From Rhodocyclaceae bacterium (lineage in GTDB: Bacteria; Pseudomonadota; Gammaproteobacteria; Burkholderiales; Rhodocyclaceae), in NCBI GenBank assembly GCA_008080565.1, contig VIKE01000008.1:115709-179708 (forward strand): a stretch of DNA of 64,000 nucleotides, read 5' to 3'. The notes below the pieces were generated by a model. That model was given only the letters and a program-made list of their open reading frames with translations. It was not told the DNA's origin and did no database searches. Shown piece by piece: positions 8,168 to 16,091 of this stretch. Positions within the stretch are counted from its first letter, which is position 1. Each line of letters begins with the position of its first letter. Made by a program: the position numbers and the translations under genes.

Positions 8168-9121
8168 TTAAACCAGTTCGTCGAGCAGTTCAGCCAGTGT
8201 CGGCTTCGGCCTGGGTAGCAGTTCCCGCACCGCGCTGCGCTCGCCGATACCCAGGATGGCGCCAACCTGATCCTCGTCGGCACCCCGCTCATACATCCGC
8301 GACATCACTGTCAGACGTGCCGACTGGGCGCTCAGGCCCTTGAGTTCGGCGTAGCGGAACAACTTGCGGTAAATCTCCAGCAGAGCCCGACAAACAAAGC
8401 GATTCTGCCCTGGCTCGCCGTTATTTGAAGCAATTCGGTAGGGTTCGCCGCTGGGCGACAGAAACAAGCGGCTGTCCGCACGTAACCCGCGGTAGCAATC
8501 TGACGCCCCGACGCCATGCCCGCACTCGCAGCGCTCTCGAAAATAGGCCGTCAGCGCCTCATCGAGCCGGCAACTACTGAAATAGAGTGGCCTCAATTTG
8601 CCGTTGATCGCCGCCTCGGCACGCAATTCCGATTCACGGCACACACTGCCGTCGGCATGCAGGTAGTCGCGCACCTCAAGCCGGGCGATTTCGAGAGGGC
8701 GCAGGCCGGTGGCAAACAGCATGTAGTAGAGGGCAAGGTCGTGCCAGGTGCGACTGGTACGGCCCTTGATGCGCACCGCGCCCTGGGCTACCTCTGCCGC
8801 TGACAATACGCGCGCCGGGCGGGAACCGACCGGCGGCAGCGGCTCAAATCCCCCCAGCGCGACCAGGATGGCCTCGCGATGCAGGCGCAGCCGGCGCACA
8901 AATGCGGCCCCCTCTTCCTTGAGACCGTCCACGCCCACGACCTGGGTGAGTTGGACGGCAACTGACTTGATGCGCCGCTCCACCGCCGTGCGCGAAATGC
9001 CGAAGCGCACGGCTACCGTCTCGTAGGTATCGCCGCCGATGACGGCACGCAGCATCTCAACCGATTGCAATGCGTTTTCGTGGTGCTTGCTGACCTCCTG
9101 GCTGTCTTGCATGACCTGCAT
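8168..9121 (-). CDS. tyrosine-recombinase-like protein with N-terminal HTH, probably catalytically degenerate
   Basis: A 317-residue protein. Residues about 20-50 (TYETVAVRFGISRTAVERRIK) form a clear helix-turn-helix. The C-terminal half is integrase-like: YYMLFATGLRPLEIARLEVRDYL contains the first catalytic Arg. The usual HxxR box and the terminal Tyr segment are not evident; the corresponding stretch reads SARLTVMSRMYERGADEDQVGAILGIGE. It may be a DNA-binding accessory or a derived recombinase rather than the ICE integrase. It probably forms an operon with the DUF1173 gene downstream. Confidence 0.65.
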   Translation of the reverse strand: MQVMQDSQEVSKHHENALQSVEMLRAVIGGDTYETVAVRFGISRTAVERRIKSVAVQLTQVVGVDGLKEEGAAFVRRLRLHREAILVALGGFEPLPPVGSRPARVLSAAEVAQGAVRIKGRTSRTWHDLALYYMLFATGLRPLEIARLEVRDYLHADGSVCRESELRAEAAINGKLRPLYFSSCRLDEALTAYFRERCECGHGVGASDCYRGLRADSRLFLSPSGEPYRIASNNGEPGQNRFVCRALLEIYRKLFRYAELKGLSAQSARLTVMSRMYERGADEDQVGAILGIGERSAVRELLPRPKPTLAELLDELV

Positions 9122-9355
9122 CTCCCATCATCTGTCGACCGACATCTTTCCGAATACTCAAGCGCCGACGCACCCGTTGCCAGGCGAAATCGCCGGGAAA
9201 GGTGCGGGATTTCGTCATCAGATCAAGAGCCCCATGCTCGGTAGAGACTCCCTGACCGGAGACGGTATGCACGCTTTGCGCGGTGGATCGATAGCGGCCC
9301 GGTTGCGGTGCAAACAACGCCGCTACGAGCCAATCTTTCATATTTGATTCGTGAA

Positions 9356-9631
9356 TCAGACCGGCGCCCCCTGCTGCGCGATCCAGCGGCGGATATCTTC
9401 GGCGCGCCAGACGGTCACTCGCTGCGAGAGCTTGACGGGGTCCGGAAAAGTACGCGCCTGGATGCGCCGCCAGAGGGTCGATTTGGAAATGGGGACGAAA
9501 GCCAGCACTTGGGGCTGACGCAGGAACCCGGTCTCGGGAAGCGTCAGGCGCGCAGTCGGCATGACTGGCGTAGTAGAAAGAGGGTTGGAGGTCGCCGCCG
9601 TAGCGGAGACCCTGGAACGGATTTTTGGCAT
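9356..9631 (-). CDS. AlpA family DNA-binding regulator
   Basis: A 91-residue protein with a basic, disordered N-terminus (about 1-30) followed by the compact AlpA/MerR-like winged helix: GFLRQPQVLAFVPISKSTLWRRIQARTFPDPVKLSQRVTVWRAEDIRRWI. This pattern (SKSTLWR, FP.PVKL, W...DI..WI) is diagnostic for AlpA-type regulators and excisionase-like proteins of prophages and ICEs. It likely regulates excision or neighbouring ICE genes. It is encoded upstream of, and co-directional with, the integrase-like and DUF1173 genes. Confidence 0.88.
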   Translation of the reverse strand: MPKIRSRVSATAATSNPLSTTPVMPTARLTLPETGFLRQPQVLAFVPISKSTLWRRIQARTFPDPVKLSQRVTVWRAEDIRRWIAQQGAPV

Positions 9632-9691
9632 GATCGAACCTCGTTGCAGCTGACGCTGTTAAAGGATATGACCTGCTCTGTAGAGGCCGCG

Positions 9692-10135
9692 CTAGGTCAG
9701 GATGGCGCGAGCCGATAGGGAACGCTGAACTCGACGGCATGCTGCGGGCGCCCCGGTCGCACAGCATGGAAGGATGAGCAAAAAATTGAATTCCACCCAA
9801 TGACGCCCAAGGGCGTCCGGCTCTGGAAAAATCAGTCGATCCACCACTGCGCCGCGCAGCACACGCGACAGCGGTTCGTCGGACAACAGGCAGGTATCGA
9901 CTGCAACGCCGCCACGAAAGCGGTAAAGGTGCGCATCGCGCCGGGTCAGGCTGACGTGGAACCTGGCTACACGATATGGGTGGCCGTGGGCCGACGCAAG
10001 AAGTTCCGGAAGCTGCCCGCTTAAAGAGGCCGCGCCGGCCAGCGATTGAAGATGGCACAGGTAGAGAATCCATTCCGGCCCGCCGAGATCAAGGTTGCGG
10101 TCCGAAAACCCGATCGCGGATAAAACTGCCCACGA
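9692..10135 (-). pseudogene. open frame without start codon, possible broken gene
   Basis: A 147-codon open frame runs from just after a TGA at 10136-10138 to TAG at 9692, with no ATG/GTG/TTG until residue ~84 (TTG at 9886). The deduced residues are protein-like, with natural composition (for example GGPEWILYLCHLQSLAG and RFHVSLTRRDAHLYRFRGG). It overlaps the 3' end of a 53-codon ORF in another frame, so the two may be halves of one frameshifted gene. No family recognised. It could also be a chance open frame in GC-rich DNA. Confidence 0.35.
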
Positions 10136-10250
10136 TCAGGCTTGCCTTGGCGAAAAGGGCCATGATTTGTGCTGGCGGCATCTCACAGAACCTCTTGAAG
10201 TGTTTCAGGAAGATTCTGGGGAGGTGCTTGAAAGGCTTCCCGAACGCCAT
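10089..10250 (-). CDS. small ORF, 53 residues, possibly 5' part of a frameshifted gene
   Basis: Begins ATG GCG TTC GGG with an AGGAGG about 14 bases upstream and ends TGA at 10089-10091. The product is strongly basic at first (KPFKHLPRIFLKHFKRFCE) and then hydrophobic (QIMALFAKASLIVGSF), so it could be a small membrane-associated peptide. Alternatively it is the start of the open frame at 9692-10135, which is in the adjacent frame. Not recognised. Confidence 0.25.
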   Translation of the reverse strand: MAFGKPFKHLPRIFLKHFKRFCEMPPAQIMALFAKASLIVGSFIRDRVFGPQP

Positions 10251-10598
10251 TGAAGGATCCGTTTCCTCCTGTCAGCAGAAATATTTGCTACTTCGAGCGT
10301 TTACCCAAGTGTTCACAACAGTTCTGTACTACCGACATAACGAATGCCCGATCATCGGCTCCAAGGTCGGAAATCCATGCGCCAAAGGTCGCTGTTTCAC
10401 TGACCTCGGCAGGTCCTTCTTTCGACAACAGGTCGCCAGCAGAACAGCACCGCCATCATGTTGTCCTCTTAATCGACAAGAATGACGGTCTCCGAAGCAT
10501 CAAAACAGGGTGTCTTATGTCGTTATTTGCACCTACATAGTTGTTGATTCCATCTCAGGAGAAACGGCAAAGGGAACCACGAGTAGCAAACATCGGTG
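10251..10598 (+). other. gene-poor stretch between the broken ORF and the DUF1845-like gene
   Basis: About 350 bases of lower GC than the flanks. A 96-codon plus-strand frame exists but its composition is not protein-like and it has no recognisable motif. I see no RNA gene or repeat. Confidence 0.35.
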
Positions 10599-11360
10599 CT
10601 AGTCGCCAACCGAAGGCGGGGCGCTTTCCAAGGCTTCGGATAATCGTGAGTCGGAGTTCATCTCTACCGGTTCTACCTCCCCCTCGCCTTCCACCCTGGG
10701 TTCGTCCGCACCCTCTACCACGACGGCCTCTTGCCGGCCATCCGCGCTTCGGCCTCCGCCATCGCGCGCGCCCATGGCGTTCATTCGCCGCCGCAGCCCC
10801 ATGGCAAAATTACGCGCGCCATTGGCGATGTCGCGCACTTGCCGTTTGAGGCTCGCCCGCTGGATATCCACTGCCTGGGTGGTGATCACTTCGTGGATTT
10901 CCAGGGTCTGCAACAATGGCATCAACTGATCGAGTTTGCCCAGCACCTCGAGAAAGCGGCGGCCGCTGGATGACAGCACATGAACTTCGACATCCAGCGG
11001 CACCGTGTCGTAGGTCGCCGTGCTGGTGATGGCGTGGGCTTTGAAGAGCACTTCTGCACCATCAATGGCCTTGTTCAAGTTCTCGCTTACCATGTCCATC
11101 TGGGTGCGGATGGTGTCCTCGATCTTGGCCACGTCCTCATGGTCCAGCCGGGTACGAGCAATAACCGAGATGAAGTGCGTGTTGAGTTGCAGGGTATTGA
11201 ACAGCCGCGCGAAGAAACGCTTGCCCTCGGCGCTAGTGAAGCGCGTAGGCATTTTCAGGCTGGCAGCTTCAACCCGCCGAAAATCAGCCTTGGCCTCCTT
11301 GGCGAGAATGCGGGCGTTGACGCCACCCTCATCTATCTTGACGATCTGGATCTCCGACAT
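10599..11360 (-). CDS. DUF1845/AcaB-like ICE protein
   Basis: A 253-residue soluble protein. The core RFTSAEGKRFFARLFNTLQLNTHFISVIARTRLDHEDVAKIEDTIRTQMD (about 41-90) followed by KAIDGAEVLFKAHAITSTATYD resembles DUF1845 proteins of conjugative elements, some of which are annotated as AcaB-family regulators. The C-terminus is acidic and low-complexity. It is divergent from the rightward ICE genes. A regulatory role is inferred only from the family name and from the FlhDC-like activator pair elsewhere in the window. Confidence 0.55.
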   Translation of the reverse strand: MSEIQIVKIDEGGVNARILAKEAKADFRRVEAASLKMPTRFTSAEGKRFFARLFNTLQLNTHFISVIARTRLDHEDVAKIEDTIRTQMDMVSENLNKAIDGAEVLFKAHAITSTATYDTVPLDVEVHVLSSSGRRFLEVLGKLDQLMPLLQTLEIHEVITTQAVDIQRASLKRQVRDIANGARNFAMGLRRRMNAMGARDGGGRSADGRQEAVVVEGADEPRVEGEGEVEPVEMNSDSRLSEALESAPPSVGD

Positions 11361-11905
11361 GCCGTGCTCCTCGAAATACCGGGTTCGCAGCGATCTTCCG
11401 CAGAGGGCAGTTCATTCGCCACCGGAAATGGCCGACGCTTGAGGGGCCTTTCGGCATCGGGGCCGATTTGAGTGGATTTTTGGATTGACCAGGCCAATTC
11501 CGGCCACTACCTTTACGTCATGCAGTAGCTGGCCCTGCATTCAAACAAGGCAAGCCTTGGAGTTATCCGTTTGTCGCACACCGCTGAGTTTTGCCGGTGC
11601 GGCAAATGTCAGTCCTGCCGGTAGCGATTCCGCTGCCGATCACACCTGTGTCATTGAGGCAAGTTTTCGAGGCAATGGCGCGGCATTTCTGTTCCCGTTT
11701 CCCGGACGCCCTTCCCCCGAAAGCCTTCCTCGATCGGTCGCTGGCATACCGATCACGGCGGTTCGCACCGCCCGTTCAAGCCAGCCCTGGAGTTTTTTCT
11801 TCCCTTAACACCGTTCCGCCCCTGGCGGTTCGACAATTTCTCACCCCACGGGGGCATCTGCCCCTGCCGTGGTGCGCGCTGCCTCCATTTTTCCTGGAGC
11901 CAACG
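11361..11905 (+). other. divergent intergenic region
   Basis: About 545 bases between the leftward DUF1845-like gene and the rightward small-ORF operon. No coding frame is convincing; the track ORF extending upstream to 11591 lacks a ribosome binding site. It probably holds divergent promoters, including the candidate at 11485-11513. Confidence 0.5.
11485..11513 (+). promoter_or_regulatory. candidate sigma-70-like promoter
   Basis: TTGACC and TACCTT are separated by 17 bases, with the palindrome-like GGCCAATTCCGGCC in the spacer. The -10 match is weak. It would read toward the 11906-13129 small genes. Confidence 0.25.
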
Positions 11906-12484
11906 ATGCTGAATCAGAGCGTATCCCCCAAAGTTTCCCATCCCACGCCCGTGGGCCCCGTCTTCCCGCCCATCTTTCCCTCTTGGGCAGCCACCTCGCG
12001 TCACCGCCCGGCAGCGATTCCCGATCACGCCGCACTTGAGCAGATGCTCGACGACGCCGAGGCACCGGTCGAATGGAGCGAGGAAGACATCGTCTTCCTG
12101 CACTGGCGCCTGCTTGCGGAAGTCAGCCACCTGGCCGACCCCGCGACGCCCCTCGAAGAGAAGTTCGACACCTTGCGCTGGGTGTTCAGCGAGCGAGAAA
12201 AGGACGGTCTGCCGTTCTCTTTTGTCAGTTGCCTGCGCGTGGTCGGCTGCAGCCCGCTGTCGCCCATCGCCTATTGCGGATTGGTCGACGCCGAAGAAAT
12301 CCGCGACCACATTCGCCACAGCCTCAAAGCCTGGTTCAACGCCTCGCTTGAGCGTTATCCAGACTGGGTGCGCGACGCCGTCGTCCACAACCCCGCCTGG
12401 ATCGAAGCACGACTCGCCAAGAACCCCCAGTGGATCAACGAGCAGATCAAGCGGATGTCCGTGCAAGGCGACCTGTTCGCCTAA
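11906..12484 (+). CDS. unrecognised ICE-associated protein, 192 residues
   Basis: Started at ATG 11906 (MLNQSVSPKV), which has GGAG just upstream; the track's earlier start would add 105 residues of unlikely composition. The N-terminal ~30 residues are proline-rich, then come acidic helical segments (VEWSEEDIVFLHWRLLAEVSHL) and a C-terminal repeat-like DWVRDAVVHNPAWIEARLAKNPQWINEQIK. It is soluble with no membrane segment. No family recognised. It heads a run of small genes ending with a GHKL ATPase and a primase. Confidence 0.7.
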   Translation: MLNQSVSPKVSHPTPVGPVFPPIFPSWAATSRHRPAAIPDHAALEQMLDDAEAPVEWSEEDIVFLHWRLLAEVSHLADPATPLEEKFDTLRWVFSEREKDGLPFSFVSCLRVVGCSPLSPIAYCGLVDAEEIRDHIRHSLKAWFNASLERYPDWVRDAVVHNPAWIEARLAKNPQWINEQIKRMSVQGDLFA

Positions 12485-12546
12485 TCCCGCCCAACTTTTT
12501 GGGCTTGCTGCCAACGCGCAAGCCCACCCTATTTGAAGGAGTCGTC

Positions 12547-12801
12547 ATGAGCACTTTCAAAGATGTCCTCTGCCTACTGGCGATCTTCATCCTCTACGGC
12601 ATCGCCGGACGTCTGGATTATGAAGACGCGGTTGGGCTGGAACAGATTCGCCAGGAACGGCTGCCTGCCGCTTGCCTGACAGATCCGCCGGCGGGCCACG
12701 AGGCACAGGCGCGGATCAACGAACAACGCGTTGATCTACCAGGCAAGGACATGGACCAACTGCCCGCCAATGGCCTGCCCTGCCCCCCGTCCGAGCTTTA
12801 A
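12547..12801 (+). CDS. small single-pass membrane protein, unrecognised
   Basis: 84 residues starting at ATG 12547 with a good GAAGGAG site seven bases upstream. The N-terminus TFKDVLCLLAIFILYGIAGRLDY is one hydrophobic helix, followed by a polar, proline-containing tail. No family recognised. It lies 62 bases after the preceding gene and 10 before the next, consistent with one operon. Confidence 0.6.
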   Translation: MSTFKDVLCLLAIFILYGIAGRLDYEDAVGLEQIRQERLPAACLTDPPAGHEAQARINEQRVDLPGKDMDQLPANGLPCPPSEL

Positions 12802-12811
12802 GGAGAGCGCC

Positions 12812-13129
12812 ATGTATGCCACAACGTATCTCGCCGGACGCGCGGCGCCCCTGCTGACCGTCCAGGCCCCCGAAGACATCGAGTTCCTCGTCAAGGAAAG
12901 CGAAGTCCTCACCGGCCGATCCGGTCGTATTTTTGTCATCGCCAGTGCCGACTGGCTGACTTACCGGGTGCACTGGCACCCAATCGGTCTGAAGGTCGAG
13001 CGTCTCGACGCGACCGGCCAGATCCTGAGCACTAGCTACCTGCTGCCCAAAGAATTCCGCCGGCACAGCCTGATGGAAGCCCTGACAGCCGGCCAACTGT
13101 TTACCCCGCCCGTCCGCCGTCTCGGCTGA
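12812..13129 (+). CDS. unrecognised small soluble protein, 105 residues
   Basis: Start ATG 12812 is preceded by AAGGAGAG, so this is the likely start rather than the track's 12731. The sequence (TVQAPEDIEFLVKESEVLTGRSGRIFVIASADWLTYRVHWHPIG) looks like a compact alpha/beta fold with no membrane segment. No family recognised. It is part of the small-gene run ahead of the GHKL ATPase. Confidence 0.6.
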   Translation: MYATTYLAGRAAPLLTVQAPEDIEFLVKESEVLTGRSGRIFVIASADWLTYRVHWHPIGLKVERLDATGQILSTSYLLPKEFRRHSLMEALTAGQLFTPPVRRLG

Positions 13130-13155
13130 CGGGTCTTCTTCCCCCCTTGGCGGGC

Positions 13156-13173
13156 TAGTCCCGTCGGGACTGG
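13156..13173 (+). repeat. short intergenic hairpin
   Basis: AGTCCCG-TCGGGACT-type perfect inverted repeat in the gap before the GHKL ATPase gene. It has no T-tract, so it may affect mRNA stability or translation of the downstream start. Confidence 0.35.
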
Positions 13174-13199
13174 TGCCGCCTGCATTCATGGAGCACATC

Positions 13200-14813
13200 A
13201 TGCAGATACAGGTTCGAATCAACGAGGAAGGCGCCTTGCGCAACCAGCGCTATGCCTTCACCGACCGCTTCACACTCGTCTCCGAGTTGTTGCAAAACGC
13301 CCGCCGTGCTGGGGCGACGCACATCGAAGTCGACTACGACGCCGGCACACAGATCCTGGTGGTCCAGGATGATGGCGGCGGTCTCGACGACTTCCAGAAA
13401 CTTCTGAGTTTCCACGAGTCGGGCTGGGATGATGCCACCAGTGCCGAGGAGCGCCCTTTCGGGGTCGGCTTCTCAAAGTGCCTCTATGCCGCGACGCGCT
13501 GCATCGTCGCCTCCCGCCATCAACGAGTCGATATGGACACCGCGGCGGCACTGGCCAAGGCGGCCATCGATGTCGAGCCCATAACCGAGGCGGTGACCGG
13601 CACCCGGATAGAACTGCACGGGGTCGATCTGCCCGACCTAGGCAATCGCATCGAGACCTTGTGCCTGGGTTTTCCGGTGGAGGTGCTGTTCAACGGTAAG
13701 CCGCTGACGCGCTGCTTTGCCGTCGCGAACCTGGCAACGATGGCGAGCCCGATGGGTACGGTTCATCTGACCGGGACGCGGGACGGCAAGTTCAGTTACA
13801 ACGCCCTGGTCTTTCTGCAAGGCTTCTGCGTCATGAAACCAAACTACGGCTCGTTCGACGAGGCCAATGTCGTACACCTGGATTCGCGCCAATTCATGGC
13901 GCGCCTGCCGGATCGCGACAAGTTGATCGACGAAGACGTCCAGAAAAAACGCATTGACGCGGAGTTGGCCGCCTGCTGGCGGCTGACGCTGGAAGTTGCC
14001 AAGGCCCAGCTTTCACCAGAGCGCTTCGTCGCAATCTACTACGCAGCAATGCGCGCCTGGGGACAGTTGGATCTGCTCAACGACCTCGATGTACTGCCGG
14101 TCGAGTTATTCGATGAAATCGTCGACTATCCGATCCAGGATGACGACCGCAGCTATGTCCGGCAAGTCGCCACGGCACCCACCCGGCAAACTGTCGAGAG
14201 CGGCGCGGTGACTCTGGTTTCCCTCGACTGGTTGGGCGACGACAACGCGGCACGCTGGATGCTGGCCCGGGCCAAAGGCTATCTAATCTTCGACTGGATA
14301 GGCCTGAGTTCCAATCACTGGGCATGGCGCCACGTGCGTTTCCTGGATCAGGAAACGGTTCAGGTCGAAGCGGTCTCCGAACAAATCCGCGTCCAGTTGG
14401 AAGGACGCTGGGTATGGCCCACCGTAATCCTATGCGACTCAGTGATCCTGCGAAGTACCAAGGATGTCGCCGAAATCACCGACGCGGGGGTCTGCCACGG
14501 AGACGTGCTGTACATCCCGGCCGGCGAGACCTCCGGTGAATCGGTGCGACAGGCCTCGTCCTTCATCGACGAGAACGATCAGTTCCTCGCCGCTGACCTG
14601 GACGCCGACCGCGATGCACTGACCGATTTGATCCGTCGCCTGCGTTCGGTCGATCCGGTGCAGACATTGGACTCGCTGTTGCAGGAGTTGCGGCTGGGCC
14701 GCTATCCCCTGCTCCATGGCAAGGCTTTCCAGGTCACCGTCGGCGTAGGCATAGCCCCCAGCTATTCGGTAGCCCTGCTCACCGAAGAAGGAGCATGCCA
14801 TGCAGAATCGTGA
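13200..14813 (+). CDS. GHKL (Hsp90/histidine-kinase-like) ATPase of an ICE, 537 residues
   Basis: Started at ATG 13200, where GGAG sits seven bases upstream; two upstream ATGs are also possible. The ATP-binding fold is visible as the N-box SELLQNARRAGA (28-39), G1 QDDGGGLDD (56-64) and the G2-like FGVGFSKCLY (87-96). There is no histidine phosphoacceptor domain, HAMP or receiver, so this is not a sensor kinase. The layout is closer to Hsp90/MutL-type ATPases. The ~440-residue C-terminal part is unrecognised. It overlaps the primase gene by 14 bases, suggesting a shared role in element DNA processing. Confidence 0.75.
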   Translation: MQIQVRINEEGALRNQRYAFTDRFTLVSELLQNARRAGATHIEVDYDAGTQILVVQDDGGGLDDFQKLLSFHESGWDDATSAEERPFGVGFSKCLYAATRCIVASRHQRVDMDTAAALAKAAIDVEPITEAVTGTRIELHGVDLPDLGNRIETLCLGFPVEVLFNGKPLTRCFAVANLATMASPMGTVHLTGTRDGKFSYNALVFLQGFCVMKPNYGSFDEANVVHLDSRQFMARLPDRDKLIDEDVQKKRIDAELAACWRLTLEVAKAQLSPERFVAIYYAAMRAWGQLDLLNDLDVLPVELFDEIVDYPIQDDDRSYVRQVATAPTRQTVESGAVTLVSLDWLGDDNAARWMLARAKGYLIFDWIGLSSNHWAWRHVRFLDQETVQVEAVSEQIRVQLEGRWVWPTVILCDSVILRSTKDVAEITDAGVCHGDVLYIPAGETSGESVRQASSFIDENDQFLAADLDADRDALTDLIRRLRSVDPVQTLDSLLQELRLGRYPLLHGKAFQVTVGVGIAPSYSVALLTEEGACHAES

Positions 14814-15810
14814 GTACGAAGCCCGTATCGAAGCGGTCAAGCAGCGTGCCCATGGCCGATGGACGGAGATACTGGCGAGCCTGGGGATCGATGAACGCAT
14901 CCTCAAGCGGCGCAATCTCCCTTGCCCCTTGTGCGGCGGCACGGATCGCTTCCAGTACACCGACAAGTTCGGCGAAGGGAACTATCACTGCCGCAGTTGC
15001 GGCCCGGGCGGCGGCTTCAAGTTGCTGCAGGCGCTCCAGGGCATTGATTTCAACACGGCATTGCGTGATGTCGAGCGTTGCCTGGGGATGATGCCGGTGA
15101 CGGCCCCCGTAAAGGTCAACGAGCCTTCGGCTGAGCGCATGCAGAAACTGGCCCAGCGTATCTGGCACGAGGCCAAACCGGTGACGGTTGGCGATGAAGT
15201 CGATCGCTACCTGACCAGTCGTGGCGTGGCGCTGCCGGTCTATCCGAAGGTGCTGCGTTTCCATCCGGCGCTGGGCTACTACCAGAAGGATGCCGACGGC
15301 AAATCGCACAAGGTCGCCGAGTATCCAGTCATGCTGGCCTGCATCCAGGGCGAGGATGGCCATGCAGTCACCTTGCACCGAACCTACCTCCAGGACGGCG
15401 CCAAACTGGCCGTACCAGATGCGAAGAAGGTGCTGTCTTCCGGCATCAACGGGGCCGCGGTTCGTCTCTTCGAGGCGACCGAGGACCTGGGGATCAGCGA
15501 AGGCATCGAGAAGAGCATCGCACTGTATCTGGCGACGGGACGGCCGTTCTGGGCCGGCTTGAACGCAGGCAATCTGGAGAAGCTGTGGATTCCCGACTCG
15601 GTTCGCCGGGTCTGGATCTACGCCGACAACGATGCCGACGGCGACTTCGCCGGCCAGGCCGGTGCCTTCGTACTGGCCCGGCGCCTGAAGCACGAAACGC
15701 ATCGCACAGGCAACCGTGACGTGCAGGTGTTTGTGCCCAAGGACGCTGGCGTGGACTGGAGCGATCTGTGGCTACGCCGCGTGCAGGCCTTGTCTGCACG
15801 GGCAGCTTGA
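14800..15810 (+). CDS. zinc-ribbon/Toprim primase-like protein
   Basis: A 336-residue protein. The N-terminal primase zinc ribbon is PCPLCGGTDRF...YHCRSCGPGGGF (Cys42, 45, 64, 67). A Toprim-type domain follows: EDLGISEGIEKSIALYLATGRPFWAGLNAGNL, then RRVWIYADNDADG with the acidic metal-binding pair. This is the arrangement of phage P4-alpha-like and plasmid primases, without an attached helicase. It presumably primes replication of the element after transfer. It overlaps the GHKL ATPase gene and is followed by a terminator-like hairpin. Confidence 0.85.
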   Translation: MQNREYEARIEAVKQRAHGRWTEILASLGIDERILKRRNLPCPLCGGTDRFQYTDKFGEGNYHCRSCGPGGGFKLLQALQGIDFNTALRDVERCLGMMPVTAPVKVNEPSAERMQKLAQRIWHEAKPVTVGDEVDRYLTSRGVALPVYPKVLRFHPALGYYQKDADGKSHKVAEYPVMLACIQGEDGHAVTLHRTYLQDGAKLAVPDAKKVLSSGINGAAVRLFEATEDLGISEGIEKSIALYLATGRPFWAGLNAGNLEKLWIPDSVRRVWIYADNDADGDFAGQAGAFVLARRLKHETHRTGNRDVQVFVPKDAGVDWSDLWLRRVQALSARAA

Positions 15811-15819
15811 GCAACCAGG

Positions 15820-15856
15820 GGGTGCGCCGCAGCAAGGCGCGCGCACCCGCCTTTTT
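15820..15856 (+). terminator. rho-independent terminator after the primase gene
   Basis: GGGTGCGC...GCGCACCC stem with a ~13-base loop followed by GCCTTTTT, ten bases after the primase stop. A second stem-like pair (AGTGGC/GCCACT) follows directly. Confidence 0.65.
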
Positions 15857-16091
15857 AGTGGCGCTGCAGTGACATGCGGTGCCACTGAAAAGGTCATTTG
15901 CCCGACTGGTAGTTGTCACACCAGGCGATACCCCACGGTATCGCGAAGACAGCCCTGGAGTTCCGGTGCGATTCACCTCGCGCCCTATCTGGACCGGCAT
16001 TCGCCGGTCCGTCATCGACCCTGGCGGGGATGCGCATCCCCACCCGTGGGCAATGCCGTCTCCGCTTTTCTTTTCCGACAAGGAGATTGCT

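Noticed and set aside
6928-9121. Calling the tyrosine-recombinase-like gene the ICE integrase
   Set aside because: Catalytic HxxR and Tyr boxes are not evident and it is encoded within an operon away from any visible att site.
9057-10073. 338-codon minus-strand ORF
   Set aside because: It runs antiframe through the AlpA gene and the integrase gene start; composition is Arg/Ser/Pro-rich and no motif appears, so it is a GC-driven shadow.
11753-12514. 253-codon minus-strand ORF
   Set aside because: Antisense to the 11906-12484 gene, which has a ribosome binding site and sits in a co-directional operon; the shadow has neither.
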